NCBI RefSeq assembly: GCF_019218885.1
Contig: NZ_JAHUWT010000005.1
Coordinates: 62,001-126,000, forward strand
DNA from: Bordetella sp. BOR01
GTDB lineage: Bacteria; Pseudomonadota; Gammaproteobacteria; Burkholderiales; Burkholderiaceae_B
DNA length: 64,000 nt
Direction of reading: 5' to 3'
Part shown: positions 1-9,029 of the stretch, in pieces
How the letters are laid out: every line of letters begins with the position of its first letter
Numbering within the stretch: position 1 is the first letter of the stretch
Program-made: the position numbers and the translations under genes
Notes under the pieces: model-generated
Told to the model about the DNA's origin: nothing
Seen by the model: the letters and a program-made list of their open reading frames with translations, nothing else
Database searches by the model: none

Positions 1-208
1 TGGCGGTGATGCTGGGGCCGTCATCCGGCTCGGCCAGGGCGTGGTACCTGGAGTCCTGGTATTGGGCAAAGAAGATCGTATTGAAGAATTCCGGCAGCAC
101 CACCAGCCCGGCTCCCTGGCCGGACGCCTGCTCGACGTAGCCGGCCGCCTTGGCCAGGTTGTCTTGCAGGTTCTCGGTACTGCGCATCTGCACGCATGCG
201 ATTCTCAT
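1..208 (-). CDS. Carbon-nitrogen hydrolase (nitrilase/amidase superfamily), N-terminal fragment
   Basis: Only the first 69 codons lie inside the window; the gene runs off the left edge. The protein begins MRIACVQM and reaches LVVLPEFF, the segment that carries the first catalytic Glu of the nitrilase superfamily (Glu-Lys-Cys). Members hydrolyse amides, nitriles or N-carbamoyl compounds in the cytoplasm. I chose the ATG at 208 rather than the one at 214, because AGGAG lies 7 bases before the former and only 1 base before the latter. It diverges from the aminotransferase at 363, and such pairs often act together on amino-acid amides (inference). The substrate is unknown. Confidence 0.8.
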   Translation of the reverse strand, partial: MRIACVQMRSTENLQDNLAKAAGYVEQASGQGAGLVVLPEFFNTIFFAQYQDSRYHALAEPDDGPSITA

Positions 209-362
209 GGCCATGCTCCTGTAGCGGATCCGTGCACCCGCCGGCCGCGGCGCTTCGGCCTTGTACAGCCGAAAGGTGAACAGATGATCTATTTTCTGAT
301 AGTATGAATCATATGATCCACTTTTCGGGCATTCGAGTCAACCGGCCCGCCTGCCATAGAAC

Positions 363-1703
363 ATGACGCATATCTTTCATCGCACGCCCCGCAAGCCCCC
401 GGCCATTGCCCTGCGAGGCGAGGGCAGCTTCCTGGTCGACCCGGCTGGCCGGCGCTATTACGACGGTTCGGGCGGGGCGGCGGTGTCCTGCCTGGGGCAT
501 GGCCATCCTGAGGTGATCGAGGCGATCATTGCCCAGGTTCGCCAACTGGAATACGCGCACACCAGCTTCTTTACGTCTGAGCCCGCCGAACAGCTGGCCG
601 ACGCGCTGGCGCAGCGTTCGCCCGCCGGCCTGGGCCATGTCTATTTCTTGTCCAGCGGTTCCGAGGCCGTTGAAACCGCGCTGAAGATGGCGCGCCAATA
701 CCACGTCGAGCGCGGCCAGCCGGGCCGGCGCCACAACATCGCCCGCATGCAGAGCTATCACGGCAATACGCTGGGGGCGCTGGCTATCGGCGGCCATCGC
801 GGGCGGCGCGCGCTGTACCAGCCTTTGCTGCCCGATAGCCATCATGTCGCGCCCTGTTTTGCGCGCCACTACCGCCAGGATGGCGAATCGGACGACGCCT
901 ATGCCACGCGCCTGGCCGAAGAACTGGAACAGATGATCCTGGCGCTGGGGCCGGACACCGTCAGCGCCTTCATTGCAGAAACGGTGGTGGGGGCCACGGC
1001 CGGCGCGGTCTGCGCGGTGCCTGGCTATTTTCGCAAGATCCGTGCCGTGTGCGACCGCTATGGCGTGCTGCTGATCCTGGACGAGGTCATGTCGGGGCTG
1101 GGGCGTACCGGCGTCTACCACGCGTTCGAGCGCGAAGAGGTGGTGCCCGACCTGCTGTGCCTGGCCAAGGGGCTGGGTGGCGGCTACCAGCCGATTGCGG
1201 CCGTGATGGCGCACGACAAGATCGTCGACACGATAGTCGGCGGTTCCGGCGCCTTCCAGCATGGCCATACCTATGTGGGCCATCCGGTGGCCTGCGCGGC
1301 CGCGCTGGCCGTGCAGCGCATCGTGGCGCGCGATGGGCTGGTGCAGCAGTCGGCCCAATTGGGCGACCACCTGCAGGCCAAGTTGCGCGAACGTTTTGCC
1401 GATCATCCCCACGTGGGCGATATCCGCGGGCGTGGCCTTTTCCAGGCCATTGAACTGGTCGCGCGGCGCGAACCCGACACGCCGTTCGATCCCGCCATGC
1501 AACTGCACGCTCGCGTCAAGCAAGAGGCCCTGGCGCGCGGCCTGTTGTGCTACCCCGGCGGCGGCACGATAGACGGCGAGTGCGGCGACCACGTGCTGCT
1601 GGCGCCACCCTACGTGACCAGCCGGGCCGAACTGGACGCCGCCGTTGAACTGCTGGGCATATCGGTCGACGCCGCGATCGCCGCTGCGGCAACCGTAAAA
1701 TAG
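363..1703 (+). CDS. Class III PLP-dependent aminotransferase
   Basis: A 446-residue cytoplasmic aminotransferase of fold type I, class III (the omega-amino acid / acetylornithine / GABA group). SGSEAVETALK near residue 98 binds the cofactor phosphate. LILDEVMSGLGRTG near 240 supplies the Asp that contacts the pyridine nitrogen. CLAKGLGGGY places the Schiff-base Lys at about residue 269. Length is normal and no key residue is missing. It is followed after 26 bp by an RpiR regulator and diverges from a carbon-nitrogen hydrolase. The amino donor is unknown; an omega-amino acid or a diamine derivative is the family default. Confidence 0.88.
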   Translation: MTHIFHRTPRKPPAIALRGEGSFLVDPAGRRYYDGSGGAAVSCLGHGHPEVIEAIIAQVRQLEYAHTSFFTSEPAEQLADALAQRSPAGLGHVYFLSSGSEAVETALKMARQYHVERGQPGRRHNIARMQSYHGNTLGALAIGGHRGRRALYQPLLPDSHHVAPCFARHYRQDGESDDAYATRLAEELEQMILALGPDTVSAFIAETVVGATAGAVCAVPGYFRKIRAVCDRYGVLLILDEVMSGLGRTGVYHAFEREEVVPDLLCLAKGLGGGYQPIAAVMAHDKIVDTIVGGSGAFQHGHTYVGHPVACAAALAVQRIVARDGLVQQSAQLGDHLQAKLRERFADHPHVGDIRGRGLFQAIELVARREPDTPFDPAMQLHARVKQEALARGLLCYPGGGTIDGECGDHVLLAPPYVTSRAELDAAVELLGISVDAAIAAAATVK

Positions 1704-1729
1704 GCGTCCCCCGGCAGCAACACAGGAAC

Positions 1730-2614
1730 ATGATGGACAAGCGCGCGGTCGATAAACTCATCGAAGAGCAGTATTCCGGCCTGCCGCCCACCTTGCAGCG
1801 CGCCGCGCGCTACGCCATCGACAACCCCAAGGCGATCGCGCTGCATTCGATGCGCGCCGTGGCCGCCGAGGCCGGCCTGCAATCCAGCGCCATGCACCGG
1901 CTGGCGCGGCACCTGGGGTTCGACGGCTACGAGGCCATGCGCACGGTGTACCGTGACTGGCTGGCCCAGGGCGCTGGCTCGTTCGCGCAGCGCGCCACGG
2001 CGCTGCAGCGGCGCGGCACGCGCGACAAGACCGAAAGCCTGGTGCGCGAGCTGGTGCACGCCGACAGCGGCAATCTGGAATCGATGCTGGAACCGGCCGC
2101 GCTGGACGCTATCCGCGCGGCAAGCGATGTGCTGGCGGGCGCGCGGCACATTTATGCAGCGGGCCTGCGCAGCCTGTTCCCGGCCGCGTTCTATTTCAAC
2201 TATGCCTGCGGCATGTTCAAGCACAACACCACGCTGTTGTCGGGCATTGCCGGCACCTTTGCCGACGACCTGCGCCGCGCCGGGCCCGACGACGCGCTGC
2301 TGGTGTTCAGCTACGAACCCTATGCGCGCGATGCCGTGTCGGCAGTACGGTTCGCGCGCCGACGCGGCTTGCGCATCGTCAGCGTCACCGACAGCGCCGT
2401 GTCGCCGATCGCGGCCCAGGCCGCCGCGCTGATCGTGGTGGCCAATACGACCCCGTCGCTGTTTCCGTCGGTGGTGCCCGCGCTGTCGGTTGCACAGACG
2501 CTGGTCGCGTTGCTGGTGGCCAGCGGCGGGCGGGCCAGCTTGCAGGACATCGAGAAAAGCGAAGCGCAGTTGCGGGAATTCGCGGTGTATTTGAAGGACA
2601 GCGGACAGGGATAG
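1730..2614 (+). CDS. RpiR/MurR family transcriptional regulator
   Basis: A 294-residue regulator with an N-terminal RpiR-type helix-turn-helix (about residues 1-78; AVAAEAGLQSSAMHRLARHLGF is the recognition region) and a C-terminal SIS sugar-isomerase domain (about 115-255; IYAAGLRSLFPAA and LLVFSYEPYA are typical SIS strands). SIS domains usually bind phosphorylated sugars, but many proteobacterial RpiR proteins beside aminotransferases respond to amino-acid metabolites. The gene follows the aminotransferase by 26 bp, so the two are probably cotranscribed and autoregulated. Start is the ATG at 1730; a second ATG follows at once. Confidence 0.85.
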   Translation: MMDKRAVDKLIEEQYSGLPPTLQRAARYAIDNPKAIALHSMRAVAAEAGLQSSAMHRLARHLGFDGYEAMRTVYRDWLAQGAGSFAQRATALQRRGTRDKTESLVRELVHADSGNLESMLEPAALDAIRAASDVLAGARHIYAAGLRSLFPAAFYFNYACGMFKHNTTLLSGIAGTFADDLRRAGPDDALLVFSYEPYARDAVSAVRFARRRGLRIVSVTDSAVSPIAAQAAALIVVANTTPSLFPSVVPALSVAQTLVALLVASGGRASLQDIEKSEAQLREFAVYLKDSGQG

Positions 2615-2698
2615 CCCCCGGGGCTGCCGGGAATATCCGATCGCTTCGCAAGGACAAGGCAGCTGCCTGGGGCAGGGTAGCGCAAGCTTTCATTTGTT

Positions 2699-2727
2699 GG
2701 AATGATAATGATTTGCAATAATTGCAA
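2699..2727 (+). promoter_or_regulatory. Fur-box-like site overlapping a perfect 15-bp palindrome
   Basis: GGAATGATAATGATTTGCA (2699-2717) resembles the consensus Fur box, with three NATAAT-like hexamers. Its right end overlaps TTGCAAT-A-ATTGCAA (2713-2727), a perfect palindrome. The site is 30 bp before the ECF sigma gene, where iron repression of such systems normally acts. Fur binding is an inference; the palindrome is directly visible. Confidence 0.7.
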
Positions 2728-2756
2728 TTCACGCCATCAGCTCATCCGCCGCGCCC

Positions 2757-3260
2757 ATGTCTCGCCGCCGCCCCTCCGACCACGGTTGGCTCGCCTATTA
2801 CCGCGAGCTGATCGGCACCTGGGCGCGCAAGGCCAACAGCATTCATGACGCCGAAGATGCCACGCACGATGTGATCGCCAACATGCTGGAGGGCGATGCG
2901 TCGGTCATTCATGACCGGCGTGCTTATCTGCATCGCAGTGTCTACCATGGGCTGCTCAATCAGCATCGCCGGCAAAGCCGGGAACGCGCGGTGCCCTTGC
3001 ACGAGCTGAACGAAGATGACCACCCTGCGCAGGCGGATCCCGACGCCGGGGCGCGCCTTGCGCAATTGTCCGACGCGCTGCTCGATGCGTTGCAAGAACT
3101 GCCGCCGCGCTGCCAGCAGGTATTTGCCTGGCATCGCCTGGAAGGGTGGACCGTGCCGGAAATCGCAGCGCATATGGATTTGTCGGTCAGCAGCGTGGAA
3201 AAATACTTGGCGCGCACCATGCGGCATCTGCATGCACGGTTACAAAAATTCAACGACTAA
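2757..3260 (+). CDS. FecI-like ECF sigma factor (iron-uptake module 1)
   Basis: A 167-residue extracytoplasmic-function sigma factor. Region 2 is at about 10-80 (DAEDATHDVIANML; YLHRSVYHGLLNQHRRQ) and region 4 at about 105-160 (LQELPPRCQQVFAWHRLEGWTV, then DLSVSSVEKYLARTMRHL as the -35-recognition helix). FecI-type factors direct transcription of one cognate TonB-dependent receptor gene when a ferric siderophore is sensed. It is followed by FecR and receptor genes on the same strand, with a Fur-box-like site upstream. No clear Shine-Dalgarno precedes this ATG. Bordetella has named systems of this type (hurI/hurR, bupI/bupR), but I cannot assign this one. Confidence 0.9.
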   Translation: MSRRRPSDHGWLAYYRELIGTWARKANSIHDAEDATHDVIANMLEGDASVIHDRRAYLHRSVYHGLLNQHRRQSRERAVPLHELNEDDHPAQADPDAGARLAQLSDALLDALQELPPRCQQVFAWHRLEGWTVPEIAAHMDLSVSSVEKYLARTMRHLHARLQKFND

Positions 3261-3348
3261 CATTACGGGGTTGGCGCGTTCCGGAAGTCTTGATTCATGA
3301 CGGAAAGCCGTAAAGCCGTGCAAGCATCCCCACATTTTGTTGACCACC

Positions 3349-4341
3349 ATGGATAGACCCGACGCCCCGGACGTTCCCGACGATTCCCACGATGCCGCGG
3401 CCTTCTGGTTTGCCCGCGAACATGGCGGGTTGATGACGGCCGCGGATCGGCGGGCATTCGACCTCTGGCGGCAGGCCAGCGCCGCGCACGAGCGCGCCTA
3501 TCAAGAGATGCGCCAGGTGTGGGGCGTGGCCCAAGCCGTGCCCGACCACAAACTGCGCTCCATTGTCCAGCGCCGCCGCGGGGCCGCGCCGGATGTCTCC
3601 GGCAGGCGCTACATGCTGGCCGGGCTGGGTGCTGTCTGCAGTGCGGCCGTGGCGGGTGCCGTGTTGTGGCCGCAATGGAGCCGCCCTGAACCGACGTTCT
3701 CGGACCGCTACGCCACCGGCCGGGGCGAGCGCCGCCAGGTGGTGCTGCCCGACGAATCCCGATTGATCCTGAATACGGCCACTGTTGCCACGGTGGTTTT
3801 CCATGATTCCGAACGCGTGGTCGTGTTGAAGGAAGGCGAGATCATGTTCGCCGTGGCCTCCGACGCGCGGCGACCGTTCATTGTGAAGACAGATCTGGGA
3901 CAAGTGCGCGTTACGGGCACGCGCTTCGATGTGCGGCGCGGTGCCGACCACCTGAACATCGTGGTCGAGTCGGGTTCGGTCGAAGTGTCCGTCGGTTCGT
4001 GGTGGAACCGCCGCACCGCAGCCCTGGCGCCGGGGCAGGGCATCAGTATTGCGGCGGCCGATGCAACTGCGCTGCGGGTAGAACCGGTCAACGTGGCCGC
4101 CAGGACGGCCTGGCGGCAGGGCAAAGTGGTGTTCGACGGTGCCCCATTGGCCGAGGTGGTGGACGAGATCAACCGCTACCGCAACCGGCCGATCCATGTG
4201 CAGGGCGCCTTGCGGCAATTGCGAATCGCTGGCGTGTTCGACGTGGATGACACCGATACCTTCCTTGCCGTGCTGCCCACACTTGCTCCGGTGCGAGTGC
4301 TTCCGGGCGCCGACGGGGGCAGCGAGATCGTCGCGCGCTGA
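3349..4341 (+). CDS. FecR-like anti-sigma / sigma-regulator protein (module 1)
   Basis: About 330 residues. The N-terminal cytoplasmic DUF4880 domain (AAFWFAREHGGLMTAADRRAFDLW) binds the ECF factor. A single membrane segment follows at about 86-103 (MLAGLGAVCSAAVAGAVLW), then a periplasmic FecR domain (DRYATGRGERRQVVLPDES; VTGTRFDVR) and a C-terminal STN-like segment (LAEVVDEINRYRNRPI) that touches the receptor's signalling domain. It relays receptor occupancy to the sigma factor across the inner membrane. I took the ATG at 3349; an in-frame TTG at 3337 is possible. It lies 88 bp after the sigma gene. Confidence 0.88.
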   Translation: MDRPDAPDVPDDSHDAAAFWFAREHGGLMTAADRRAFDLWRQASAAHERAYQEMRQVWGVAQAVPDHKLRSIVQRRRGAAPDVSGRRYMLAGLGAVCSAAVAGAVLWPQWSRPEPTFSDRYATGRGERRQVVLPDESRLILNTATVATVVFHDSERVVVLKEGEIMFAVASDARRPFIVKTDLGQVRVTGTRFDVRRGADHLNIVVESGSVEVSVGSWWNRRTAALAPGQGISIAAADATALRVEPVNVAARTAWRQGKVVFDGAPLAEVVDEINRYRNRPIHVQGALRQLRIAGVFDVDDTDTFLAVLPTLAPVRVLPGADGGSEIVAR

Positions 4342-4409
4342 ATTTCTCGTTGCCAGCCGGCCAGGCCATGACGCGGTGGCTCGCGCCTATCGTGGCCCGT
4401 GGCTCAGTG

Positions 4410-4436
4410 TTGACACATTTTGTTTCTAATTATGCT
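4410..4436 (+). promoter_or_regulatory. Possible promoter before the module 1 receptor gene
   Basis: TTGACA at 4410-4415 and TATGCT at 4431-4436 are separated by 15 bp, slightly short for a housekeeping promoter, in the AT-rich gap between fecR and the receptor gene. The receptor is expected also to have a FecI-type promoter here, which I cannot define by eye. Confidence 0.3.
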
Positions 4437-4573
4437 CGACCCGGTTTACGGGTTTCGGGCCGTCCAAGACTCATGACTGATGAACGGGAATGGCACGGGT
4501 TGCGCCAGGCCCGGATTCTTCTAACGCCAGGGCGTGGCCAAGCCGGCGCCTGCATCAGAAAAGAGCACACATC

Positions 4574-6988
4574 GTGAAAGAAGGGCATGCAAGAAGAAGG
4601 CTGGCGCAGCCGCGATACGCTGCGCCAGGCAGCATAAGAAAGTGGGTCGCGGCAGTATCGGCGGCCTGCGTCGTGGGCATGGCCTGGCCCGTCCAGGCGC
4701 AGGGCAAGCCCGCCGTGAACCTGAGCATCCCGGCCCAGCCGCTGAACCAGGCGTTGCTGCAACTGGGGCAGCAGGCCGACATCCAGATTTACTACTTGCC
4801 GGAAATCGTGCGCGGGCTCGATGCGCCCGCGATATCGGGCGTGTTGACCCCGGAACAGGCCTTGCGCACATTGCTGCAGGGTACGGGCATCCAATATGAA
4901 CGCAACGGCAATGCCGTGACGCTGCGCCGCACCGGCGAGGTCGCCGAACTGCCGGCCGTGTCGGTTACCGGCGAATCGCCCGCTGGTCCGTCGGATCTGT
5001 CGGCGGCCTATCCCGGCGGGCAGGTGGCACGCGGCGCCAGGCTGGGCATGCTGGGCATTGTCGACATCGCCGATGTACCTTTCAGCGTAACGGCGTATAC
5101 GTCCGAGCTCATCGAGAACCAGCAGGCCCGCAATCTGGGCGATGTGATCTCGAACGATGCATCGGTGCAGCTTGGCGGACCCTGGCACTTCGACAATTTC
5201 TACATACGCGGCTTGCCGCTGAATCGCGAGGAAATCGGCTTCAACGGCTTGTACGGCATTGCCAGCACCGAAGGCAATGTGCTGGACGGTATCGAGCGGG
5301 TCGAACTGCTGAAGGGCCCCAACACACTGCTGACCGGCGCCTCGCCGCGCGGTACGGCGGGCGGCGGTATCAACCTGGTGCCCAAGCGCGCCGACGATAC
5401 CCCGTTGACCCGCCTGACGGCCAATTACATGAGCGACGGCAATGTGGGGGGCCATGCGGACATCGGCCGCCGCTTCGGTGCCGACAATCGCTTCGGCATC
5501 CGGATCAACGCGGCGTATCGCGATGGCGACTCGTCTACCGATAACGAGAGCCAGCGGGTAGGCATGCTGTCGGCCGGCCTGGACTATCGTGGCGAGAGGC
5601 TGAAGGTCAGCGCCGACGCAGGCGTCAGCAGCCAGCGCATCGATGGCGCCAAGAGCAACTTCTACGTCACGTCGCCGGATCTGCCTTCGGCACCGGCTGG
5701 CAGCACGAATGTGTGGCCGTCGTGGTCGTACCAGGAAAAGCAGCACACCTTCGGCATGGTGCGCGCCGACTACGACGTCTCCGATTACGTGACCCTGGGC
5801 GCGGCATACGGCGGAGCGGAATCGACGCGCAAGATGAATTCGCCCTTCGGCATCATTACCAACGGCCAGGGCGACATCAGTTTCTCGCCCAGCGCGCTTG
5901 AAGAAGACAACGATACCGAAAGCCTGGAAGCCACCGCGCGCTTGCGTATCCCCACGGGGCCGATCACGCAGCAGGTCGTGTTGGCCTATACCGATTTCCG
6001 CTCGGACATCAGCAACTATCAACCGCAGACCACATGGTCGGCCACATCGAACCTGTACGATCCGGTATCGCTGCCCGAACCCCCGGGACTGGATTTCGAC
6101 CAGGCATTGACGCCGCTGTCTTCCACCCGCCTGCGCAGTTATGCCATTACCGACACGCTCTCGGCGCTGGACGATCGCGTCCTGCTGACCGCCGGGCTGC
6201 GCCATCAGCGCATACGCGTCAACGCCTATCACTGGGCCACCGGCGCGTTCGAATCGCGCTACGAAAAAAGCAGGAACACGCCTGCGCTGGGGTTGGTGGT
6301 CAAGCCCGTCGACGGCCTGTCGCTCTATGCGAATTACGTGGAGGCGCTGTCGCAAGGCGACACGGCGCCCAATACCGCGGTCAACGCGAACGAGGTGTTC
6401 GCGCCGTTCGTATCGCGGCAGGGCGAGGTTGGTGCCAAGGTGGACTGGGGCACCCTGTCCACCACGCTGAGCGCATTCCAGATCAAGCGGCCCAGCGGCT
6501 TCCTGGATGGATCGAACCGATATGTGATCGCGGGCCAGCAGCGCAACCGCGGCCTGGAATTCCAGGCCTTCGGCGAAATCACGCCGGGCATACGCCTGCT
6601 GAGCAGCGTTGCATGGACTCAGGCCATCCTGACCAAGACCGCCGGCGGGCAGTTCGATGGCAATGAGGCCGCCGGCGTTCCAAAATGGAGCGTCCGGCTG
6701 GGCGGCGAAGTCGATATTCCCTACGTGCCGGGCCTGACGGCGACGGCGCGCGTCATCTATGCGTCGTCGCAAGCTTTCTCTGCCGACAATTCCATGCGCT
6801 TGCCATCCTGGACCCGTATCGACCTGGGAGCCCGCTACACCACGCGCGTGGCCGGTCGCCAGGTGGTGCTGCGCGCCGTCGTGGAAAATGTGGCCAACCG
6901 CCGCTATTGGGACACTGCGCCGGCCTACCAGACAGTGACCTACGCCGCGCCGCGCACCTTCCTGTTATCGGCGACCGTTGATTTCTGA
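4574..6988 (+). CDS. TonB-dependent ferric-siderophore receptor with STN signalling domain (module 1)
   Basis: An outer-membrane receptor of 804 residues if started at GTG 4574 (832 from the in-frame start at 4490); the later start puts a normal signal peptide (basic stretch, hydrophobic core, WPVQAQ cut) at the N-terminus. The STN signalling domain follows (SIPAQPLNQALLQLG to GNAVTLR), then a likely TonB box (ELPAVSVTG), a plug (GDVISNDASVQLGG; YIRGLPL; ERVELLKGPN; GGGINLVPKRA) and a 22-strand barrel ending in a C-terminal Phe (LLSATVDF). It imports an unidentified ferric siderophore and signals through FecR and FecI just upstream. It is a clear paralogue of the receptor at 31141-33552. Confidence 0.92.
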   Translation: MKEGHARRRLAQPRYAAPGSIRKWVAAVSAACVVGMAWPVQAQGKPAVNLSIPAQPLNQALLQLGQQADIQIYYLPEIVRGLDAPAISGVLTPEQALRTLLQGTGIQYERNGNAVTLRRTGEVAELPAVSVTGESPAGPSDLSAAYPGGQVARGARLGMLGIVDIADVPFSVTAYTSELIENQQARNLGDVISNDASVQLGGPWHFDNFYIRGLPLNREEIGFNGLYGIASTEGNVLDGIERVELLKGPNTLLTGASPRGTAGGGINLVPKRADDTPLTRLTANYMSDGNVGGHADIGRRFGADNRFGIRINAAYRDGDSSTDNESQRVGMLSAGLDYRGERLKVSADAGVSSQRIDGAKSNFYVTSPDLPSAPAGSTNVWPSWSYQEKQHTFGMVRADYDVSDYVTLGAAYGGAESTRKMNSPFGIITNGQGDISFSPSALEEDNDTESLEATARLRIPTGPITQQVVLAYTDFRSDISNYQPQTTWSATSNLYDPVSLPEPPGLDFDQALTPLSSTRLRSYAITDTLSALDDRVLLTAGLRHQRIRVNAYHWATGAFESRYEKSRNTPALGLVVKPVDGLSLYANYVEALSQGDTAPNTAVNANEVFAPFVSRQGEVGAKVDWGTLSTTLSAFQIKRPSGFLDGSNRYVIAGQQRNRGLEFQAFGEITPGIRLLSSVAWTQAILTKTAGGQFDGNEAAGVPKWSVRLGGEVDIPYVPGLTATARVIYASSQAFSADNSMRLPSWTRIDLGARYTTRVAGRQVVLRAVVENVANRRYWDTAPAYQTVTYAAPRTFLLSATVDF

Positions 6989-6998
6989 GAAGGCGCAG

Positions 6999-8246
6999 AT
7001 GCGGGCGCCCATTGCTTCGCAAGCGGGGTGGCGGGCGGCCTGGGTGCGGGTGCATCGTTATGCGGGCCTGCTGACCGCGCTGTTCCTGGCGGTTGCCGGG
7101 CTGACAGGCAGCATCCTGGCCTTCGGCGCCGAGATCGATGCCTGGCTGAACCCGCACTGGTTCCGGGTCGAGTCGCGCGGCACGGCGCTGGACCTGGACC
7201 AGCTAGCTCGCCGGATCGAACAAGCCGATCCCGCCGTGCAGGTCGATTACATCACCTACGATGGGCGGGCGGGCCATGCCGCGTTTGCCTTCGTGTCGCC
7301 CCGGCCCGCGCGCGCAGTTGCCGCGGCGCACGCGTCCTATAACCAGGTATTCATCGATCCGGTCGGCGGCGCCATCCTGGGCAAGCGCCAGCGTGGCGCG
7401 TGCTGCCTGGAGGCGGCGCATTTCGTGCCGTTCATGCTGGAAGTGCATCGCAGCCTGTTCATTCCCGGGGCATGGGGGCGCTGGCTGATGGGCGGTATCG
7501 CGCTGGTCTGGCTGCTGGACTGTTTTGTCGGCGCCTACCTGACCTTGCCGCGCAGCCGGCCACGCCTGCGCAAGTGGCGACCGGCCTGGCAGATCAAGCG
7601 CCACGCAGGCAGCTACCGCTTGAATTTCGACCTGCATCGCGCGGGTGGCCTGTGGCCCTGGGGCCTGTTGCTGGTCTTGGCGCTGAGCAGTGTGTACCTG
7701 AACTTGCGCACAGAAGTGTTCCAGCCTGTGGTGGAGGTATTTTCTGCCGTGTCGCCATTTCCGGAATCGCGCGCCCCGGCAGCGGCGCGTGACGCCGCAC
7801 CGGTGCTGACGTTCGAGACGGCGCGCCAGCGTGCCAACCGGTACGCACGCGGGCAGGGGTGGCCGTCGCGGGTATCGGGCGTGACCCACTTTCGCGAGCA
7901 GGGCACTTTCCTGGCCATGCTGTGGCCTGCTTACGAAAACCGTGGCCTGGGGCTGGGCAATCCGCTGCTGTTCTACGACGCGCATACCGGGGGCATGCTG
8001 AAGGCCGACGTTCCGGGCACCGGCAGTTGGGGCGATCGGTTCATGGCCTTGCAATTCCCTCTGCACAGTGGCCAGATTGCGGGCTTGCCCGGCAAGATCC
8101 TGATTTGCCTGAGCGGCCTGCTTGTCGCCATGCTGTCGGTGACCGGCGTGCTGATATGGCAGCGCAAGCGCCAGGCCCGCCCGCGGGCCCTGGCTGCGGC
8201 CGGCTTGCCTAGCCTGCCACGCGGAAGCGTTCGGCGTCGTCCATGA
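6999..8246 (+). CDS. PepSY-associated TM helix protein, putative ferric-siderophore processing (module 1)
   Basis: About 415 residues with four hydrophobic segments: VHRYAGLLTALFLAVAGLTGS, LMGGIALVWLLDCFVGAYL, LWPWGLLLVLALSSVYL and ILICLSGLLVAMLSVTGVLIW. This is the PepSY_TM architecture found beside siderophore receptors, where such proteins are thought to help reduce or release iron at the inner membrane. I chose ATG 6999 (AGAAGG 5 bases upstream) over the TTG at 6978, so it starts 10 bp after the receptor stop and is cotranscribed with it. Its last 38 bp overlap the 3' end of the nitroreductase gene on the other strand. Function is inferred from context. Confidence 0.82.
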   Translation: MRAPIASQAGWRAAWVRVHRYAGLLTALFLAVAGLTGSILAFGAEIDAWLNPHWFRVESRGTALDLDQLARRIEQADPAVQVDYITYDGRAGHAAFAFVSPRPARAVAAAHASYNQVFIDPVGGAILGKRQRGACCLEAAHFVPFMLEVHRSLFIPGAWGRWLMGGIALVWLLDCFVGAYLTLPRSRPRLRKWRPAWQIKRHAGSYRLNFDLHRAGGLWPWGLLLVLALSSVYLNLRTEVFQPVVEVFSAVSPFPESRAPAAARDAAPVLTFETARQRANRYARGQGWPSRVSGVTHFREQGTFLAMLWPAYENRGLGLGNPLLFYDAHTGGMLKADVPGTGSWGDRFMALQFPLHSGQIAGLPGKILICLSGLLVAMLSVTGVLIWQRKRQARPRALAAAGLPSLPRGSVRRRP

Positions 8247-8808
8247 AGGTCTTTTCGCCGAAGCCGGCTTCGTTCGACCCGAACGGCATCTGCGCGCGCA
8301 GCTTCCACGACGCGGGAATATTCCATTCGCTTGCCACGGCGGCGTCGATCAGGGGGTTGTAATGCTGCAGGCTGGCGCCCACGCCGGCATTGGCCAAGGT
8401 GGCCCATACCGACATCTGAGCCATGCCGCCGGCCTGTTCCGACCAGACCGGGAAGTTGTCGGCGTACAGGGCAAACTTTTCCTGCAGGCTGCGCACCACA
8501 TCCTGGTCTTCGAAGAACAGTACCGTGCCCACGCCGGCGGCGAAGCTGCCGAGCTTGGCTTCGGTCTGGGCGAATCCCTCGGCCGGCGCGACCTTGCGCA
8601 CTTCGTCCACGGCAATGCGCCACAGCTTTTCACTGTCGGCGCCAAACAGCACCAGCGCGCGCGAGCTTTGCGAGTTGAACGACGATGGGCTGTGCTTGAC
8701 CGCTTCATGGATCAGGGACAGCAGTTCTTCCTTGGGGGCCGACAGGTTGCGGCCCAGCGAGTACTGCGTGCGGCGCTGTTTCAGCGCGTCGAGATAGGCA
8801 TTTGTCAT
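8209..8808 (-). CDS. Nitroreductase family FMN oxidoreductase
   Basis: A 199-residue cytoplasmic flavoprotein of the nitroreductase fold, close in pattern to the small FRM2/YdfN-like group. RRTQYSLGRNL is the N-terminal FMN-binding arginine region, and SSFNSQSSRALVLFG and LQHYNPLID are typical. Such enzymes reduce nitro-aromatics or quinones with NAD(P)H and often answer redox or lipid stress. It is monocistronic; its start faces the iron-dependent alcohol dehydrogenase across a 221-bp divergent region in which I see no clear operator. The 3' end overlaps the convergent PepSY gene by 38 bp. Confidence 0.85.
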   Translation of the reverse strand: MTNAYLDALKQRRTQYSLGRNLSAPKEELLSLIHEAVKHSPSSFNSQSSRALVLFGADSEKLWRIAVDEVRKVAPAEGFAQTEAKLGSFAAGVGTVLFFEDQDVVRSLQEKFALYADNFPVWSEQAGGMAQMSVWATLANAGVGASLQHYNPLIDAAVASEWNIPASWKLRAQMPFGSNEAGFGEKTFMDDAERFRVAG

Positions 8809-9029
8809 GAGAGATATCTTCCAACCAGTAGGTAGACTGTGCGAAGGATTCTAACTGCGGTGTCGGGCCGAGAACACCCAAAACACGCTTTCCGGCGTGG
8901 AACGGATTGTTCCTTCCATAGTGCGAATCGACGCAATACAACCGCGCCGTCGGGGCAGGTGGCGCGCGCTTGGGTGTACGCTAGCCAGGCCGCCGTCGCC
9001 CGCGGGCCTGGCTAGACACAGGAGACCCC

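Noticed and set aside
4430-6772. Very long open frame (780 codons) antisense to the module 1 receptor
   Set aside because: GC-rich coding DNA keeps the antisense frame open; its protein is rich in Arg/His/Gly with no domain, while the plus strand encodes a complete receptor.
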